A stretch of DNA of 64,000 nt from the NCBI GenBank assembly GCA_018292915.2, contig JACVVK020000472.1, positions 62,001 to 126,000 on the forward strand, given 5' to 3'. The position numbers and the translations under genes are program-made. The notes beneath the pieces were generated by a model. The model did not search any database. It saw only the letters and a list, made by a program, of their open reading frames with translations, and was not told the origin of the DNA. Every line of letters begins with the position of its first letter. Within the stretch, counting starts at the first letter, position 1. The DNA comes from Batillaria attramentaria (Eukaryota; Mollusca; Gastropoda; Batillariidae). Below, piece by piece: positions 51,466-62,654 of the stretch.

Positions 51466-52517
51466 TTGCTGTGCTGCCTTCTGGAATTCGATGTTGTTGT
51501 GGAATTTTGGTGGAACTGAATTTTGAGAATTGTGCAGTAGAAGTGTACAATGCACAGTTATCGTCCTGCAGTATTTTCAAGGTCCAGTTACGAAATTCCA
51601 AGATGACATTGAAATTAACCTCGTCTATTAGCAGGGCACAAAAGTTGGCTGTGCATAGCGCAGGACACTATTTTTAGTGTGGTAGTTTTACACGGCTGAC
51701 AAGTTCCTGCACTTCTTTGTGGAAAAGGAGCTCTTCCAACAGCAGGGCCTCGCAGTGCCTGACATGTTGCATGTTTTTGTTTCGCATGCAGGTATGTAAA
51801 CACTGCTATGATGTCAAAAGCTTTTAGGTAAATGCAAATGGTAACGCAGGTGTCAAGACCATAAGGCTGTTAACATAAGACGGAGCAAAATTTCGCTTTG
51901 GTGTGATTTTGTGAAGTCTTTGGCGGTTGAGGAGTCTTGCAGGGAAACAAAAGTGTGAGCTGGACTTGCTTTTCTGAAAATCCCACATCACTTTTCCATT
52001 TGTCCGCCATTCACCTGTATCCAACTACTAAGTCTTCAGCATTTTATCTGCATCTGCTTCAGACTCGGTGGCATCCGGTGTGCTTTGAGCCTGGGTCACA
52101 GCACAGACTGTAGCATGGCATGTGCAAAGCACTGTGCTCTGTGGTGGATAACGCAAAGCACTAAGGCTGTATTTATACTGAATCGCAGGGGTTGCCTTTT
52201 TGTGTCTTTTTGTGTACTTTTCGGCAAGAGGTTAATTGACAGTTACCCTGGAATCTCTAGAGAAACCTGAACATACTCGTATCATGATTCAGGCATGGGT
52301 GGAAATGCACAGAGGAATCTCTATGTAACCATACATAAACATTGGTTCTACGTCACTGGTATCTTAGTTCAGTGGAGAAAACTTAGGAACAGCTGTGGTG
52401 CGTGTGGCTTTTCTGAGATTTTTTGTCATTTTGGTTGATGAAATGCAGCAGAATGCGCTACAGACTGTATGAGAAAGGTTTCGTTTTATCAACATTTGCA
52501 AGAACTTCCACATTTTT
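51466..52517. other. STXBP4 3' UTR (inferred)
   Basis: Follows the STXBP4 stop TGA at 51463-51465. No gene or repeat was recognised. No good polyadenylation word is close; the transcript may extend further right. Confidence 0.45.
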
Positions 52518-52556
52518 GGCTCCCTTGTGTAACAATGGGAGTCTATGTAATAGCCC

Positions 52557-52650
<94 letters not shown>

Positions 52651-53650
52651 AGAAAACTTTAACGTTGTCGTTTTCTCAGAAACTACAAACAGCAGAGACA
52701 CCAAACTTGGCATGCTGATAGACAACCATAAGACCTTTCAAAACATATCATTTTGAATGACCTTGACTCAAGGTCAAGGTCACTAACGCTGTCTGTTTGA
52801 AAATTTTACATTGGCATTTTCACGGAATCTACAAAGACCAGAGGTTTAAAACTTTGCATGATGATAGACATTGATCAGAACTTTACAGATATACATGTAT
52901 TCAATGGCCTTGTGTCAAGGTCAAGGCCATACAAGCTATTTTTGTGAAACCTTAACATTGGCATTTTCTCAGAAATAACAAACAGCAGAGGCGCCAAACT
53001 TGGCGTGCTGATAGACAGTGATAAGACCTATGCACACACACCATTTTAAATGACCTTGGCCCAAGGTCAAGGTCATTAAAGCAGTCTGGAAATTTTTACA
53101 TTTGCATTTTTTCGGAATCTAGAAGAACCAGAAGTATCAAACTTTGCATGATGATAGACATTGACAACACCTTCACAGACATACCTGTGTTCAATGACTT
53201 TTAGTCAAGGTCAAGGCCATGCAAGGCTGTTTTGGGGAAGCTTTAACTTTGGCATTTTCTCTGAAACAACAAACAGTTGAGGCACCAAACAGGGCATGAT
53301 GATAGACTGCAATGAGACCAACCTTTTTGAATGACCTTGACTGAAGGTCAAGGTCATTAACACTGTCTGTTGTGAATTTTAACATTGCCGTTTTCGGAGG
53401 AACTACAAATACTAGAGGCGTCAAACTTGGCATAATAATAGACATTGATGTGATCTCATTTTAATGACCTTGACCCAAGGTCAAGGCCATGCAAACTGTT
53501 GGGGGGAAAATTGTAATATTGCCAGGAACTTGGAATGCCAGAGACACTTTACTTGCCATGATGATAGTGATTAGAGCTTTACAAACATACACTTGTGAAT
53601 GACCTTGACCCTAGTCACAAGGGAGCCATGGAGGCTTTTGCCTCTCTAGT
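52518..53650. repeat. 1.1-kb repeat of ~140-bp monomers with TCAAGGTCA sites, copy B
   Basis: Same structure as 11918-13033: head GGCTCCCTTGTGTAACAATG, (CTGT)n(TG)n, seven monomers with TGACCTTGAC-N-TCAAGGTCA cores near 52757, 52905, 53049, 53190, 53330, 53464 and 53598, then the inverted end CACAAGGGAGCCATGG and GCCTCTCTAGT. It lies downstream of STXBP4, possibly in its 3' UTR. Confidence 0.92.
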
Positions 53651-55140
53651 TGAGTTTTGCCAAGAGGGCAAATTTTTCAGTGCAAATGCAGTTCCTGATT
53701 AGAAGATTAATCAGCAATGCCCTCGTTCCAAAATGGCAAAATAAATCTGCAATCGTATTACATTTTATTGCTTCAATTGAAGCATTTACTTTTTGTTGTT
53801 TTAATACATACAGCTACCACAGGGTGGTGGCAACGCTTGTGTTTCGGCTGAGGCCATAGAGGGATTTTTGATTAGAATTAGATGAATTGACAGTTTTTGT
53901 TTTTTTAAAAAAAACAACAGAGTACTGTAGACAGTAGTCTGATTCAGAGCTAGCTAAAGGTATGTGTGTATGATTGAGTAGGTGATAGTGTTGACTGAAT
54001 TGTTTCAAGCATGCTCTGTCTTGTTTCTGTATCAATATTGCATGTACTGTAGAAGTGAAAGAAGTGTGTGTGTGTGTGTGTGTGTGTAAATGGTACCGTG
54101 ATGCCTGAAATGGACTCTTTGCCAGGATGTCATTTGCAAAATATCCTTTCTTTGTCTCCAAAGAATGTATAGTTTCTGTATCACTTCAACATGTAAATCT
54201 AATGGCACAATGGCATGGCATCTACTGTCAACAACGAATGGCCAGAGTAGATCTAGGTTTGTCGAGAGATTGTACCTTTTTATATATGTATTGTCTTAAT
54301 TTGTACATATTAACAGACCTTGCAATATTTGCTGTGCTACTCTTCCTCTGTTGTAGTTGCGATCTGACTCGGTGAACTGTAGTGCTTAAGATTAGCTCTA
54401 TAAAATGTGGGTTGCTGCTAACTCTGCCACTGTCTTCCTCAACACTATATATACAATTCCCCAGGCGGGTAATATTTATACTGTATTTTGTACAATTTTT
54501 TTACCTTCGTAACTTCTCTACTGAGGTGCATTTTCTAGTCTTCGCCGTCTGGTTGATGATAGTTGTGAGTGCATAATAGATCATTCTGGACTTGGTTAAT
54601 AGTATTCTGTTACATCATATTTGACCTGTCACCTCATTTCAAGCAACATTTGATACTCTGGGTGTACATATATTATCAGAGAAATGGCTGTTCCAACTGA
54701 AATTCATCATATGAGGTCAGTACAGTATTTAGTAGTTCTCTTGTAGTGAATGTTGCTTTCATTTTGTATTTAACACATAATTACAGGATATATTGCAGAA
54801 TATTTCGGTTGTGAAGGTGGCTCATTGCCATTTCATTTACATACTCATGTCCTCTGTTCTGCATATATATGCTGCATCCAAACTCAAAAGGGGGTGGTCA
54901 GTCGCAAGTGATAATGTAGATGTTCGAAGTTCGGTTTTTTGCCAAGACACTCTCGCAATCTTTTGAGTTTTCACTGTGATTATTTTCCATTATTTGGTCA
55001 CTGAATTCCTCCTGTAGTTATCAGTATTGGTGTGATAGTTCGTAAGGATGTTTGACCTGTTCCATTATTATTTATTTTTGTCCGGTTGTGATGTCACCTT
55101 AGAGAAATGCACGAAATTTAGTGTATTGCTGTGGGGTCTT
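53651..55140. other. Downstream of STXBP4; no gene recognised
   Basis: AT-rich and largely unique, with one short (GT)n near 54065-54087. It may be 3' UTR. Confidence 0.4.
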
Positions 55141-55322
55141 TAACTTACTTAGGCCCCTGGCTCCAAGTGGAGCATAGGCCATCGACAACCCTTCGCCATC
55201 GCACTCTGTTCTGGGCTATTCTTGCCACTCCAGTCCAGTTGGTCCCCTGCTTATAATTTATATAGCTCTGCCTCAGTGTCCCGTCTCCAGCTGTTGCGAG
55301 GCCAGCCTCTCTTCCTTTTCCC
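55141..55322 (-). mobile_element. 5'-truncated copy of the RTE-like element, 10-bp TSD
   Basis: A 182-bp copy of the 3' end of the element at 47849-51144, same orientation, with a small internal insertion (ataatttat) near 55253. It is bounded by exact GTGGGGTCTT at 55131-55140 and 55323-55332. This shows retrotransposition of the family and marks its true 3' end at the (TAAG)n tail. Confidence 0.9.
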
Positions 55323-56000
55323 GTGGGGTCTTCAAACAGAAAGATAATTTTCTCTCACCAAAGTTGCTTTTTCTGGGCAAAAAACAAAACAAAACAAAAC
55401 AAACAAGAACACTGCATTGCTCAGCTTTCACTACTTCAAGGCTTGTACCAAAGCATTTTCCATACCCCCCCCCCCCTCCTCCCCCCCCCCACATCATTTG
55501 TTTTGTTTTGGTACAGCATATGCTACATACTTTTATACATACTTAATGAAGTTGAGGGCTCAGACTGTAAGCCGTTCGGTTTTAGGATTGATGTCGGGGA
55601 AAGCACTCTTAATTTTTCATGACTTTCTAATAAAGAACCAAAATTTTCTGTCCCTTGATTTCTGGCTGTGTAAACTTGTACATTTGTAGTAGGCTTGAAG
55701 ACATTACAGAGTACATGGCGTACGCTGTGCCTAAACTTGTAGGCTATTTCAGCTTTACTACAGTTCGTGCAAGTTTTCTTGGTGTACATGTACAAAGTTA
55801 CTTTGCAAACCTGTGTTGTAGTTTTACAGTTTGTTTTGATTTTTTGCACATTCTGTCTCTTTGTTGAAGAGTATACTGCAATGATCACTCTCCGTCCTAA
55901 CAGTATGCATTTTATGTTTATTTTCTTCCATTTTGTTTAATTGCATATATATATATGTGCATGAACTAGTTGACAGACACTATGAGAAATGCGGTTTATC
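55323..56000. other. No gene recognised; C-rich and AAAAC repeats
   Basis: Contains (AAAAC)n near 55380-55405 and a poly-C segment near 55465-55490. Short open frames here have no support. Confidence 0.45.
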
Positions 56001-56092
56001 TTAACTCTTTGACGACGAAGCACAATTTCTAACACGCGATTTCCTATAGGAAATCGCGTGTTAGAAATTGTGCTTCGTCGTCAAAGAGTTAA
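56001..56092. repeat. Perfect 92-bp palindrome bounded by TTAA
   Basis: Every base of 56001-56046 is complementary to its mirror in 56047-56092. The ends are TTAACTCTTTGACGACGAAG, the centre is CCTATAGG, and the flanking bases outside break the symmetry. TTAA at both ends is consistent with a TTAA target duplication, so this may be a minimal palindromic transposon; compare the ends of 28897-29366. Confidence 0.92.
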
Positions 56093-56194
56093 TTAGTTCA
56101 AGAACTTTGACACAAAAAACAACAATAAAACATGCATCGTTTGCTAGGAGACATGCCAAACTGACTTTTGTGACAACACGCAAGTCAAAATTTT

Positions 56195-56380
56195 ACTTGA
56201 GATCTTGAGATCACTAGGAGCCACTTCAAGCCACTATTACGCAATCTGTAGCGGTCTTGGACCTAGCGGGAAGACCCACGCCTTGTGTAATAGTGGCTTA
56301 AAGTGGCTCCTACTGGTGTGCAGTGGCTTGTTCTTTTTAAAAAGTCTTATCATTTAGCAAGCAGGGGGTGGTCTGGCCCA
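56195..56380. repeat. Foldback family FB2 copy 2
   Basis: Arms with gccactattacgcaatctg (from about 56231) and gtgtaatagtggcttaaagt (from about 56285) are inverted complements around a 40-bp centre, with gagccact at the outer ends. The segment gcaagcagggggtggtctgg at about 56358 is shared with the copy near 8949. Confidence 0.65.
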
Positions 56381-57306
56381 GGCTTTGCAGAGTTAAGAGG
56401 GTGACGTAGCTCGGTCTGGTCATTTTGAGGTGTTACAAACGTTGAAACTTCGGAATTGGAATATTTCTTTTTGGCACATCTTGCCAGTACCATCTGTCAT
56501 ACTTGTTATAGAAAGGATGAATGCATTTGAGAAAATGGTTCTCTTAAGCCAGCACATTTTAAGAATTACCGTTAACAAAAACACCATTGGAAGACTCAAA
56601 TTGACCAGCACTTTTGCGTCGCCATTTTGAAAATTACAAGATTCACAAAGGTCAGGAGAAAACTTTATAAGAATATAGACATGGCGAAAGTGGTTTCACC
56701 GACTTGTTTTTTGCTGGTTTCTGCTAGATCTGATTAACAGCTTTGTCACCCTTTTATGTTATCTTCTCATTATTTATTGCTGCATGTCACTTGCACATGC
56801 ATTGTACTTGTAGCGGGCATCACTGAACTATCATAAGCAGCGCAGTCATCATCTTTGCCAAATTGTGAACTTGCATTTGGCGTATTGTCCAATAGCAGGT
56901 ATTCATCGCCTTGGAAAAAGACAAATCACTCACTCATGTCAAGCAAAAACGAGACATTTTTGTCAAATTTTAATACCAATGATAATTTATAGGTTGTTCT
57001 TCCATCATAGCAGTCATTGGTGCATTATATTCTGAAATAAAGTAATTTATACTCGTGTTGATGTCTGTGGGTGTGCAGGTACCTTGAGGGTGTGTGTGTG
57101 TGCGAAGACCTAGTGCAGTAAGCATAAGACATAGTATATATTTGTATGCCTATTCAAAACTTTTTTAGCATCGCATACAATTCATCCACATACAATCTAA
57201 CATCACACATGTACATGTACATCGCTACATGTCAAAACACACACACACACTAATTCACACAAACTGTTCATTCAAATTGACTTCAGATTCAATTTCAAGC
57301 ACATCC
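56381..57306. other. Convergent 3' region between STXBP4 and MRPS34
   Basis: No gene. AATAAA at 57036-57041 on the plus strand is a candidate distal STXBP4 polyadenylation signal. On the minus strand an AATAAA near 56772-56777 could end MRPS34. Neither can be confirmed from sequence. Confidence 0.4.
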
Positions 57307-60033
57307 TCAGGAACCATCTTTGTTTTTGGCAGACTTCCTCCTCCTTGCTTTGTCTATTAACAACGGCAACATTAGTGGATCTTCTTGCGTCTTTCTGTCT
57401 GCTTCTACGGACTCTGAACGAACCATCAGCTCTAGAAGGGGAGGACATGGAATGTGTGAGGGTGGTTGAGGTTTTTTGTCCATGACAGCAGTGATTTTGC
57501 AGAACTCTTCCTCTGCTTCTTTGGGCACGAGCCACCAGTCCGTCTTGTAGCCAGCATCAATTTGTGAAACCCCTTCTTGCAGACCGCGGTACACTTTCTC
57601 TCCCCATGCCTGACCGCCGAGCCGTTCCTGTAGAACAAAGTCCATGAAAAGTTGAAAATACACACACGTGCTGATGTGAAAGTGGTGGGTAGATGGGTGT
57701 TTGAGGGTTTTACATCTTTTCCTTCCAAAGTGGGATTACCAGAAATCAATGAGAAAAAGGCCAGCACAAAATTTGGTCCAAGCTAGGATCCAAACTTATG
57801 ACCCAAGCATTTACACTAAGTCCAACGCTCTACTGCTCAACTTTTCCAGCTTCATGACGGCCTTCTGAAGGTCGGTGTTGCCAGCATGAGCCGGATGTAT
57901 TTCAGCCGATCATTCATAGCAGGCATTAGCGAGTGTGACAAACCGCATTTATGGGGTTTTCGTTGGTTGTGTGTTTGCCATTTTCAAAGGTGTATTTTCA
58001 TGTGTAGTGTTAACTAGTGTTTTAGACAGGTAGTACTGTACTGGAGTTTATCCCAGTCTACCTAACGTTTTCACGTGCGGGAAAATGCCTATGCACGGCT
58101 ATAGCGGTTGCTTGAGTTTTACTCTGTACTAGAGACTGTTGTAACACAAGTAGACCTGAGTTGTTGTCAGCTTACGAAGTGAGCAATTGCGACAAAGATT
58201 GTACGCAGTCCTACTATTGACCGGTGGAGGGAACAGGTCTCTTTTTTCCCCACCCGGCTTCTTTTGTGTTCCGTATGCCATAGCGCTACAGGTATGTTTG
58301 ATTTTTGAATATTGTTTGTCTATTTCAAGACCAAGTGGATTGTTTGAAACCCTATGGATAACTTGATGCTGTTATGATGTATATATCTGATTTAGTTCTG
58401 AATGTTGGACTTCTCAAATGGTTATTTAAATGAGAGAATTTTTGGTAGGATGTTTTGAACTTCATTCTTGTGAGGAATCAGTTGTGAGAATATGGTTTGA
58501 GGTTGATGATGAGGATATAAGTTTGAACTGTTTGATATTGTATAGGTACTTGGTAACTGGAAGGTGAATTTGTTGATAATTTCTGATATCAATTCATAAC
58601 TGGAACTTTCGAGATCGATGTCAGATGTTATTGTTGTTGAAATGGAACTTTGTTCAGGATCAAAGTTAGTTTATGGAGAAGAAATACTATCCGAGATAGT
58701 GGTAGTAATTACGGGTTAATATTGTACAGGAACGACGCCGGAGACCCGGTGAGCTGACCGCATAGTAGTATGTCCGCCTGATCAGCGTACACGACACCAT
58801 GTTTGTCTACTATTGTCTGCCTCGTCGTTGTGGAGCTTGAAGCCAGCGACGTGTGTTTGTCTCCCTTGAGATCACGTGCAGCCATCCAGTCAAGCGCCGT
58901 GTCAAGGTGGAGCTATCCCTGAGTCTGATGGGGTACACCATCCTCAGCGTATTATTGTGAAGGTGTCTGCGGTCCAGCATCGTTCAAGTCACTTCCAGAA
59001 GAAGTGCTTCCCTTCACTCATTCCAGGAGAAGGTGAGAAGATTTGAATCGCCCGGAATTCCCAGAGGAATCGTCTGGCTCAAGTGTACATATTTTCTATT
59101 CAAGACCAACAAGTCTTCACCCCGTCTACAGCATCGTTTCGACCAAGCTTGTTGAGTTCTTCTTGTTTATTTCACTTTATTCATTTCACATCTAATTGTG
59201 TATAGTCAGTGGTTTTGTCCGCGTTGTAGTACATTTCATATCCAGGCACATATCCTTTGAATAACCGATGTGCTGGTGAAATTGGAGGCTTCTGTTTTTC
59301 AGTTGTGAACGTGATTAAGTCTTAAAACTACTTTATTAATTCGTGTGATTGTCTGATTGTTTTTGTGTATAAAAGGTCTCAGTCAAAAGAATAACTAACT
59401 ATTTGCTTGTGTGTATGAAAGGGAGTGGATGACGTTTGCATGCGTGCCTTTCTGAATGTCTGTGATGTGAAAGCGGAGTGAAAGTGTGAGACCGCCTTAC
59501 GTTACAGCAAGCATTCTGGGCGTTTTTTGTGTGACTAAAAATTTCCATGTGAAAACAGATCTATGTACTGACGTCATGCACCCATTTATTCTTTAAAGGT
59601 ATACTAATTTATAAGTGATCATGATGATGATGATGATGATGACTTGGTAGAGCGCACGGCTCCGCCCTGAGTGCGCTTAGGGAGAGGTTTTGAAAAGAAA
59701 GACAGTGTTAAAAAAAAAAAAGTGGAGATGATTAATGGGGTAAAGCACTGAAGAGATGAGTCTTTAAAACTGGAAGCCGGAAAAAAAATCTCGTACAAAG
59801 CAGGAAAAATCATCGACACTAACAGCTAACACTGAGCCTTTTTCTTCTTTACTTACTGTGTCTGACATGTCAGGCTCCACCGTTGTGAGACGATAATAGC
59901 TGGGTTCTGGGAACCTCCTAAGGTTGTGCCGGTACACCACGCGACCTTCACCGAAGTTCTTCAGGTTGCAACATAATTCGAACAGAGATTTGCCTCTAAA
60001 TATGGCCTCCCTTCCAACGAATCGTTTCGCCAT
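57307..60033 (-). CDS. MRPS34: MRPS34, mitochondrial small ribosomal subunit protein mS34
   Basis: Two exons on the minus strand, 60033-59857 (59 codons, phase 0) and 57627-57307 (stop included), give 165 residues; the human protein has about 218. The ATG at 60033 lies in a strong CACCATGGCG context. Family features are the FVGR start, NFGEGRVVYR, the YYRLTTVEPD segment, QAWGEKVY, the WWLVPKEAEEEF block and CPPLLELMVRSE, in the same order as vertebrate MRPS34. The protein is a structural part of the mitochondrial small subunit. The shorter length is mainly a missing N-terminal extension, so the mitochondrial targeting signal is not obvious; the first 25 residues are basic and may serve. Confidence 0.92.
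57683..57852 (-). mobile_element. SINE family S2 (minus) in MRPS34 intron
   Basis: Inverted S2: gggtgtttgagggttttaca at the tail side, aggccagcacaaaatttgg, gggatttg-like and box B remnants (ggatccaaacttatgac), and tccaacgctctac of the head. Diverged, with no clear duplication. Confidence 0.75.
57934..59506. mobile_element. Possible solo LTR in MRPS34 intron
   Basis: The block starts TGTGACAAACCGC and ends GCCTTACGTTACA (TG...CA form, TGTRAC/GTTACA inverted ends). It is flanked by gcgag (57929-57933) and gcaag (59507-59511), a 4-of-5 match. A TATAAAAG box lies at about 59370. Length of 1573 bp is possible for a Gypsy-type LTR. No second copy is in the window and there is no open frame, so this call is weak. 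Confidence 0.3.
59610..59760. repeat. (GAT)n and S5-like fragment
   Basis: (TGATGA)n at 59621-59641 followed by ttggtagagcgcacggctcc and gagtgcgcttagggagag, like the 3' end of a SINE with a simple-repeat tail in the minus orientation. Limits are approximate. Confidence 0.45.
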
Positions 60034-60200
60034 GGTGACTTGGGCGGGTGTCAGTGAAACCAAGTGGTCCTGAGAGCTTGTAAAACAGTGCTGATTTACG
60101 GTCCAAATCCCTCAGGCACAGTAAGTCGCCATGTTGGATTCTGACAAAACTCCGCCACAGTCAGATACAGATGACCAACGCAGCGAGGTACTGCATTTCT
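60034..60200 (-). promoter_or_regulatory. Candidate MRPS34 promoter with YY1-like motif
   Basis: On the minus strand, CAACATGGCGAC lies at 60136-60125, about 92-103 bp upstream of the start codon. This matches the AANATGGCGNC pattern of YY1 sites common at housekeeping and mitochondrial-ribosomal promoters. No TATA box is seen. Inferred only from the motif and position. Confidence 0.45.
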
Positions 60201-60576
60201 CCACGACGGAAAAGGTTTTCTAGACAGCGGTGTCGTATCAAAAAATATCCCCAGGCAATGAGGTTTCTCCTGGGAATTCTAGACCGATGCCAAAAACCTC
60301 TCTTTCCAAACTTTTGTTTTTGCTAATTTCCTGATTTCATGAACAAAGAATGCGGTTAGAGCCCGGAATCAGAAAACAGTTCTGAAGAAGGGCTACTGCA
60401 ATATGTCACGACTTAATGCACATGAAAGTATGAGAGACCACAAAGCAATGTTCCTCTTTTGGAAATTTAATAAATGTCTTATGTCTTATGTCTTAAGTAC
60501 ACTTTGCTTGAAGAGTTAGGTGTTGTAGGGGGATGATTATTTCATTTATTTCTAGGGGTATGTTTATTTCATTTAT

Positions 60577-61368
<792 letters not shown>

Positions 61369-61965
61369 AGGGGTGGGTGGGTGTTTGGGGGTTTAACGTC
61401 CTTTTCCACCACATATGGGTGATATCAAAGACGGGGCAACGATGAAAAAGCCAGTACAAAAAAATTACTTGATCCCAGCTGGGGTACGAACTCACGGCGA
61501 GCATTGGGGATTTGGTCTAGTGGTTAAGGCATCCGACTTCGGATCCTGAGCTGCCGGGTTCGAGTCCCCGGGTGGGCAGGAATATGGTGGGATTTTTCCT
61601 TCCCATATCGAGTCAAATCCATGTGCAGACTCGTTTGCGGTGCCTGTCTCACCTTCGTGCACGCACATACATCAAGTGTGCACGCTAAAAATCCCACGTT
61701 CATCTTTCGAAGAAGAGTAGGCTGTGGCCGGTGGCGTGGTAAACAGAAATACTGTCGCACGCACCAGAGTGAATAGCAGGGTGGAGGTTTGCACATAAAG
61801 TAGCGCTTAACGGCAGCAGGCTTTCACTGCTTCGTCCTCCAGCCCTGCGGCGCCGTGAGCATTTCAGCAGAGATGGATACGTGCGCCGAGGAGAAGTCTA
61901 CCATACCATACCATACCACCATACCAAGTCCAACGCTCTACTATTCGGCCACCCAGGCTCCCCCG
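61369..61965 (-). mobile_element. SINE family S2 (minus), split by an S3 SINE
   Basis: The left part (61369-61505: gggtgtttgggggtttaacg, cagctggggtacgaactcac, gagcatt) and right part (61926-61965: aagtccaacgctctactatt, cggccacc) together read as one inverted S2 element. The S3 SINE at 61506-61925 separates them. Confidence 0.8.
61506..61925 (+). mobile_element. tRNA-Arg(UCG)-derived SINE, family S3, full length
   Basis: The head GGTCTAGTGGTTAAGGC, the anticodon-arm-like GACTTCGGATC and box B GGGTTCGAGTCCCC resemble tRNA-Arg with anticodon TCG. The body runs through tttttccttcccatatcgag, catctttcgaagaagagtag and aaagtagcgcttaacggcag, and the tail is (CCATA)n. It is about 420 bp long. A 5'-truncated relative is at 20085-20312. 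It is inserted in an older S2 SINE. Confidence 0.92.
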
Positions 61966-62453
61966 GGATTAGGGATAGCCAGAACAGAGACATACGTAAC
62001 AGTGTAGTGTATGTCTCGATCTGTTCAGTATGTCTCTGGCCAAAGTAAACCGTAGGAATGGCCAGGTGATACGTATATCAAAACCGAAGAGAGAAAAGGC
62101 AATAGTGGTGAACAATACACCAGAACTTTCCTGCATCTATTTTGTGATCTCTGATAGTGCCCCAACGCATCCTAGGGCCTACTAGTAGTCTTGGGGGTTA
62201 ATGATTTTAAAGACAAAAGACCTATACCCGCCTTTGGGACTGCAAAATGTAAGTGTGCAGCTAGACCCAAAGTCTCTCCAAATCGCTGAACAAAGAGGGC
62301 AGCAGTCGTGACATCATGCATGTGGAAGCGTGGAAGTCTGTTATTCCGAAGGCACTTGCTTCAGATTCCTACCCTTCCACATGTGAGATGTCACAACTGC
62401 CATTCCACATTCATATAGGTTACCCTTCTATATATATGTGTGTTGCAGTCATA
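61966..62453. other. NOCT upstream intron or 5' UTR
   Basis: No element is recognised. The probable acceptor for the first coding exon is GTGTGTTGCAG ending at 62448, preceded by a pyrimidine/TA-rich tract. Confidence 0.45.
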
Positions 62454-62628
62454 ATGACAGACACAAGACAAGTATTATTGGATGAGCTGCGGCAAAGGCG
62501 CACCGAGCTGAATTTGCCACCATTGCTGAAGCGAGATTTTCAGCCTGCCAGTGGTGTTGAAGCAATCACTGATTCTAGCAGCCCAGGACCTGTGCTGAGG
62601 GTGATGCAGTGGAACCTACTTGCTCAAG
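62454..62628 (+). CDS. NOCT: NOCT (nocturnin), first coding exon; remainder beyond window
   Basis: The exon is read from ATG at 62454 (MTDTRQVLLDELRQRR) to the donor CAAG|GTAAGA after 62628, 58 codons plus one base. Residues DELRQRRTELN and PPLLKRDFQP match the region before the catalytic domain of vertebrate nocturnin, and LRVMQWNLLAQ is the start of the exonuclease-endonuclease-phosphatase fold, with the active-site asparagine. Nocturnin is a circadian-regulated NADP(H) 2'-phosphatase. An in-frame extension upstream to 62316 exists, but a good acceptor at 62448 argues for the 62454 start. There is no obvious mitochondrial targeting peptide in this exon. Catalytic exons are not in the window. 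Confidence 0.9.
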
Positions 62629-62654
62629 GTAAGAATCCTTAGGAGGTCCATATA

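Noticed and set aside
60063..60063. Upstream start for MRPS34 at 60063
   Set aside because: The codon there is TTG, and the ATG at 60033 has a strong context.
62316..62453. Upstream in-frame start for nocturnin at 62316
   Set aside because: The extension has no family resemblance, and a good splice acceptor at 62448 precedes the ATG at 62454.
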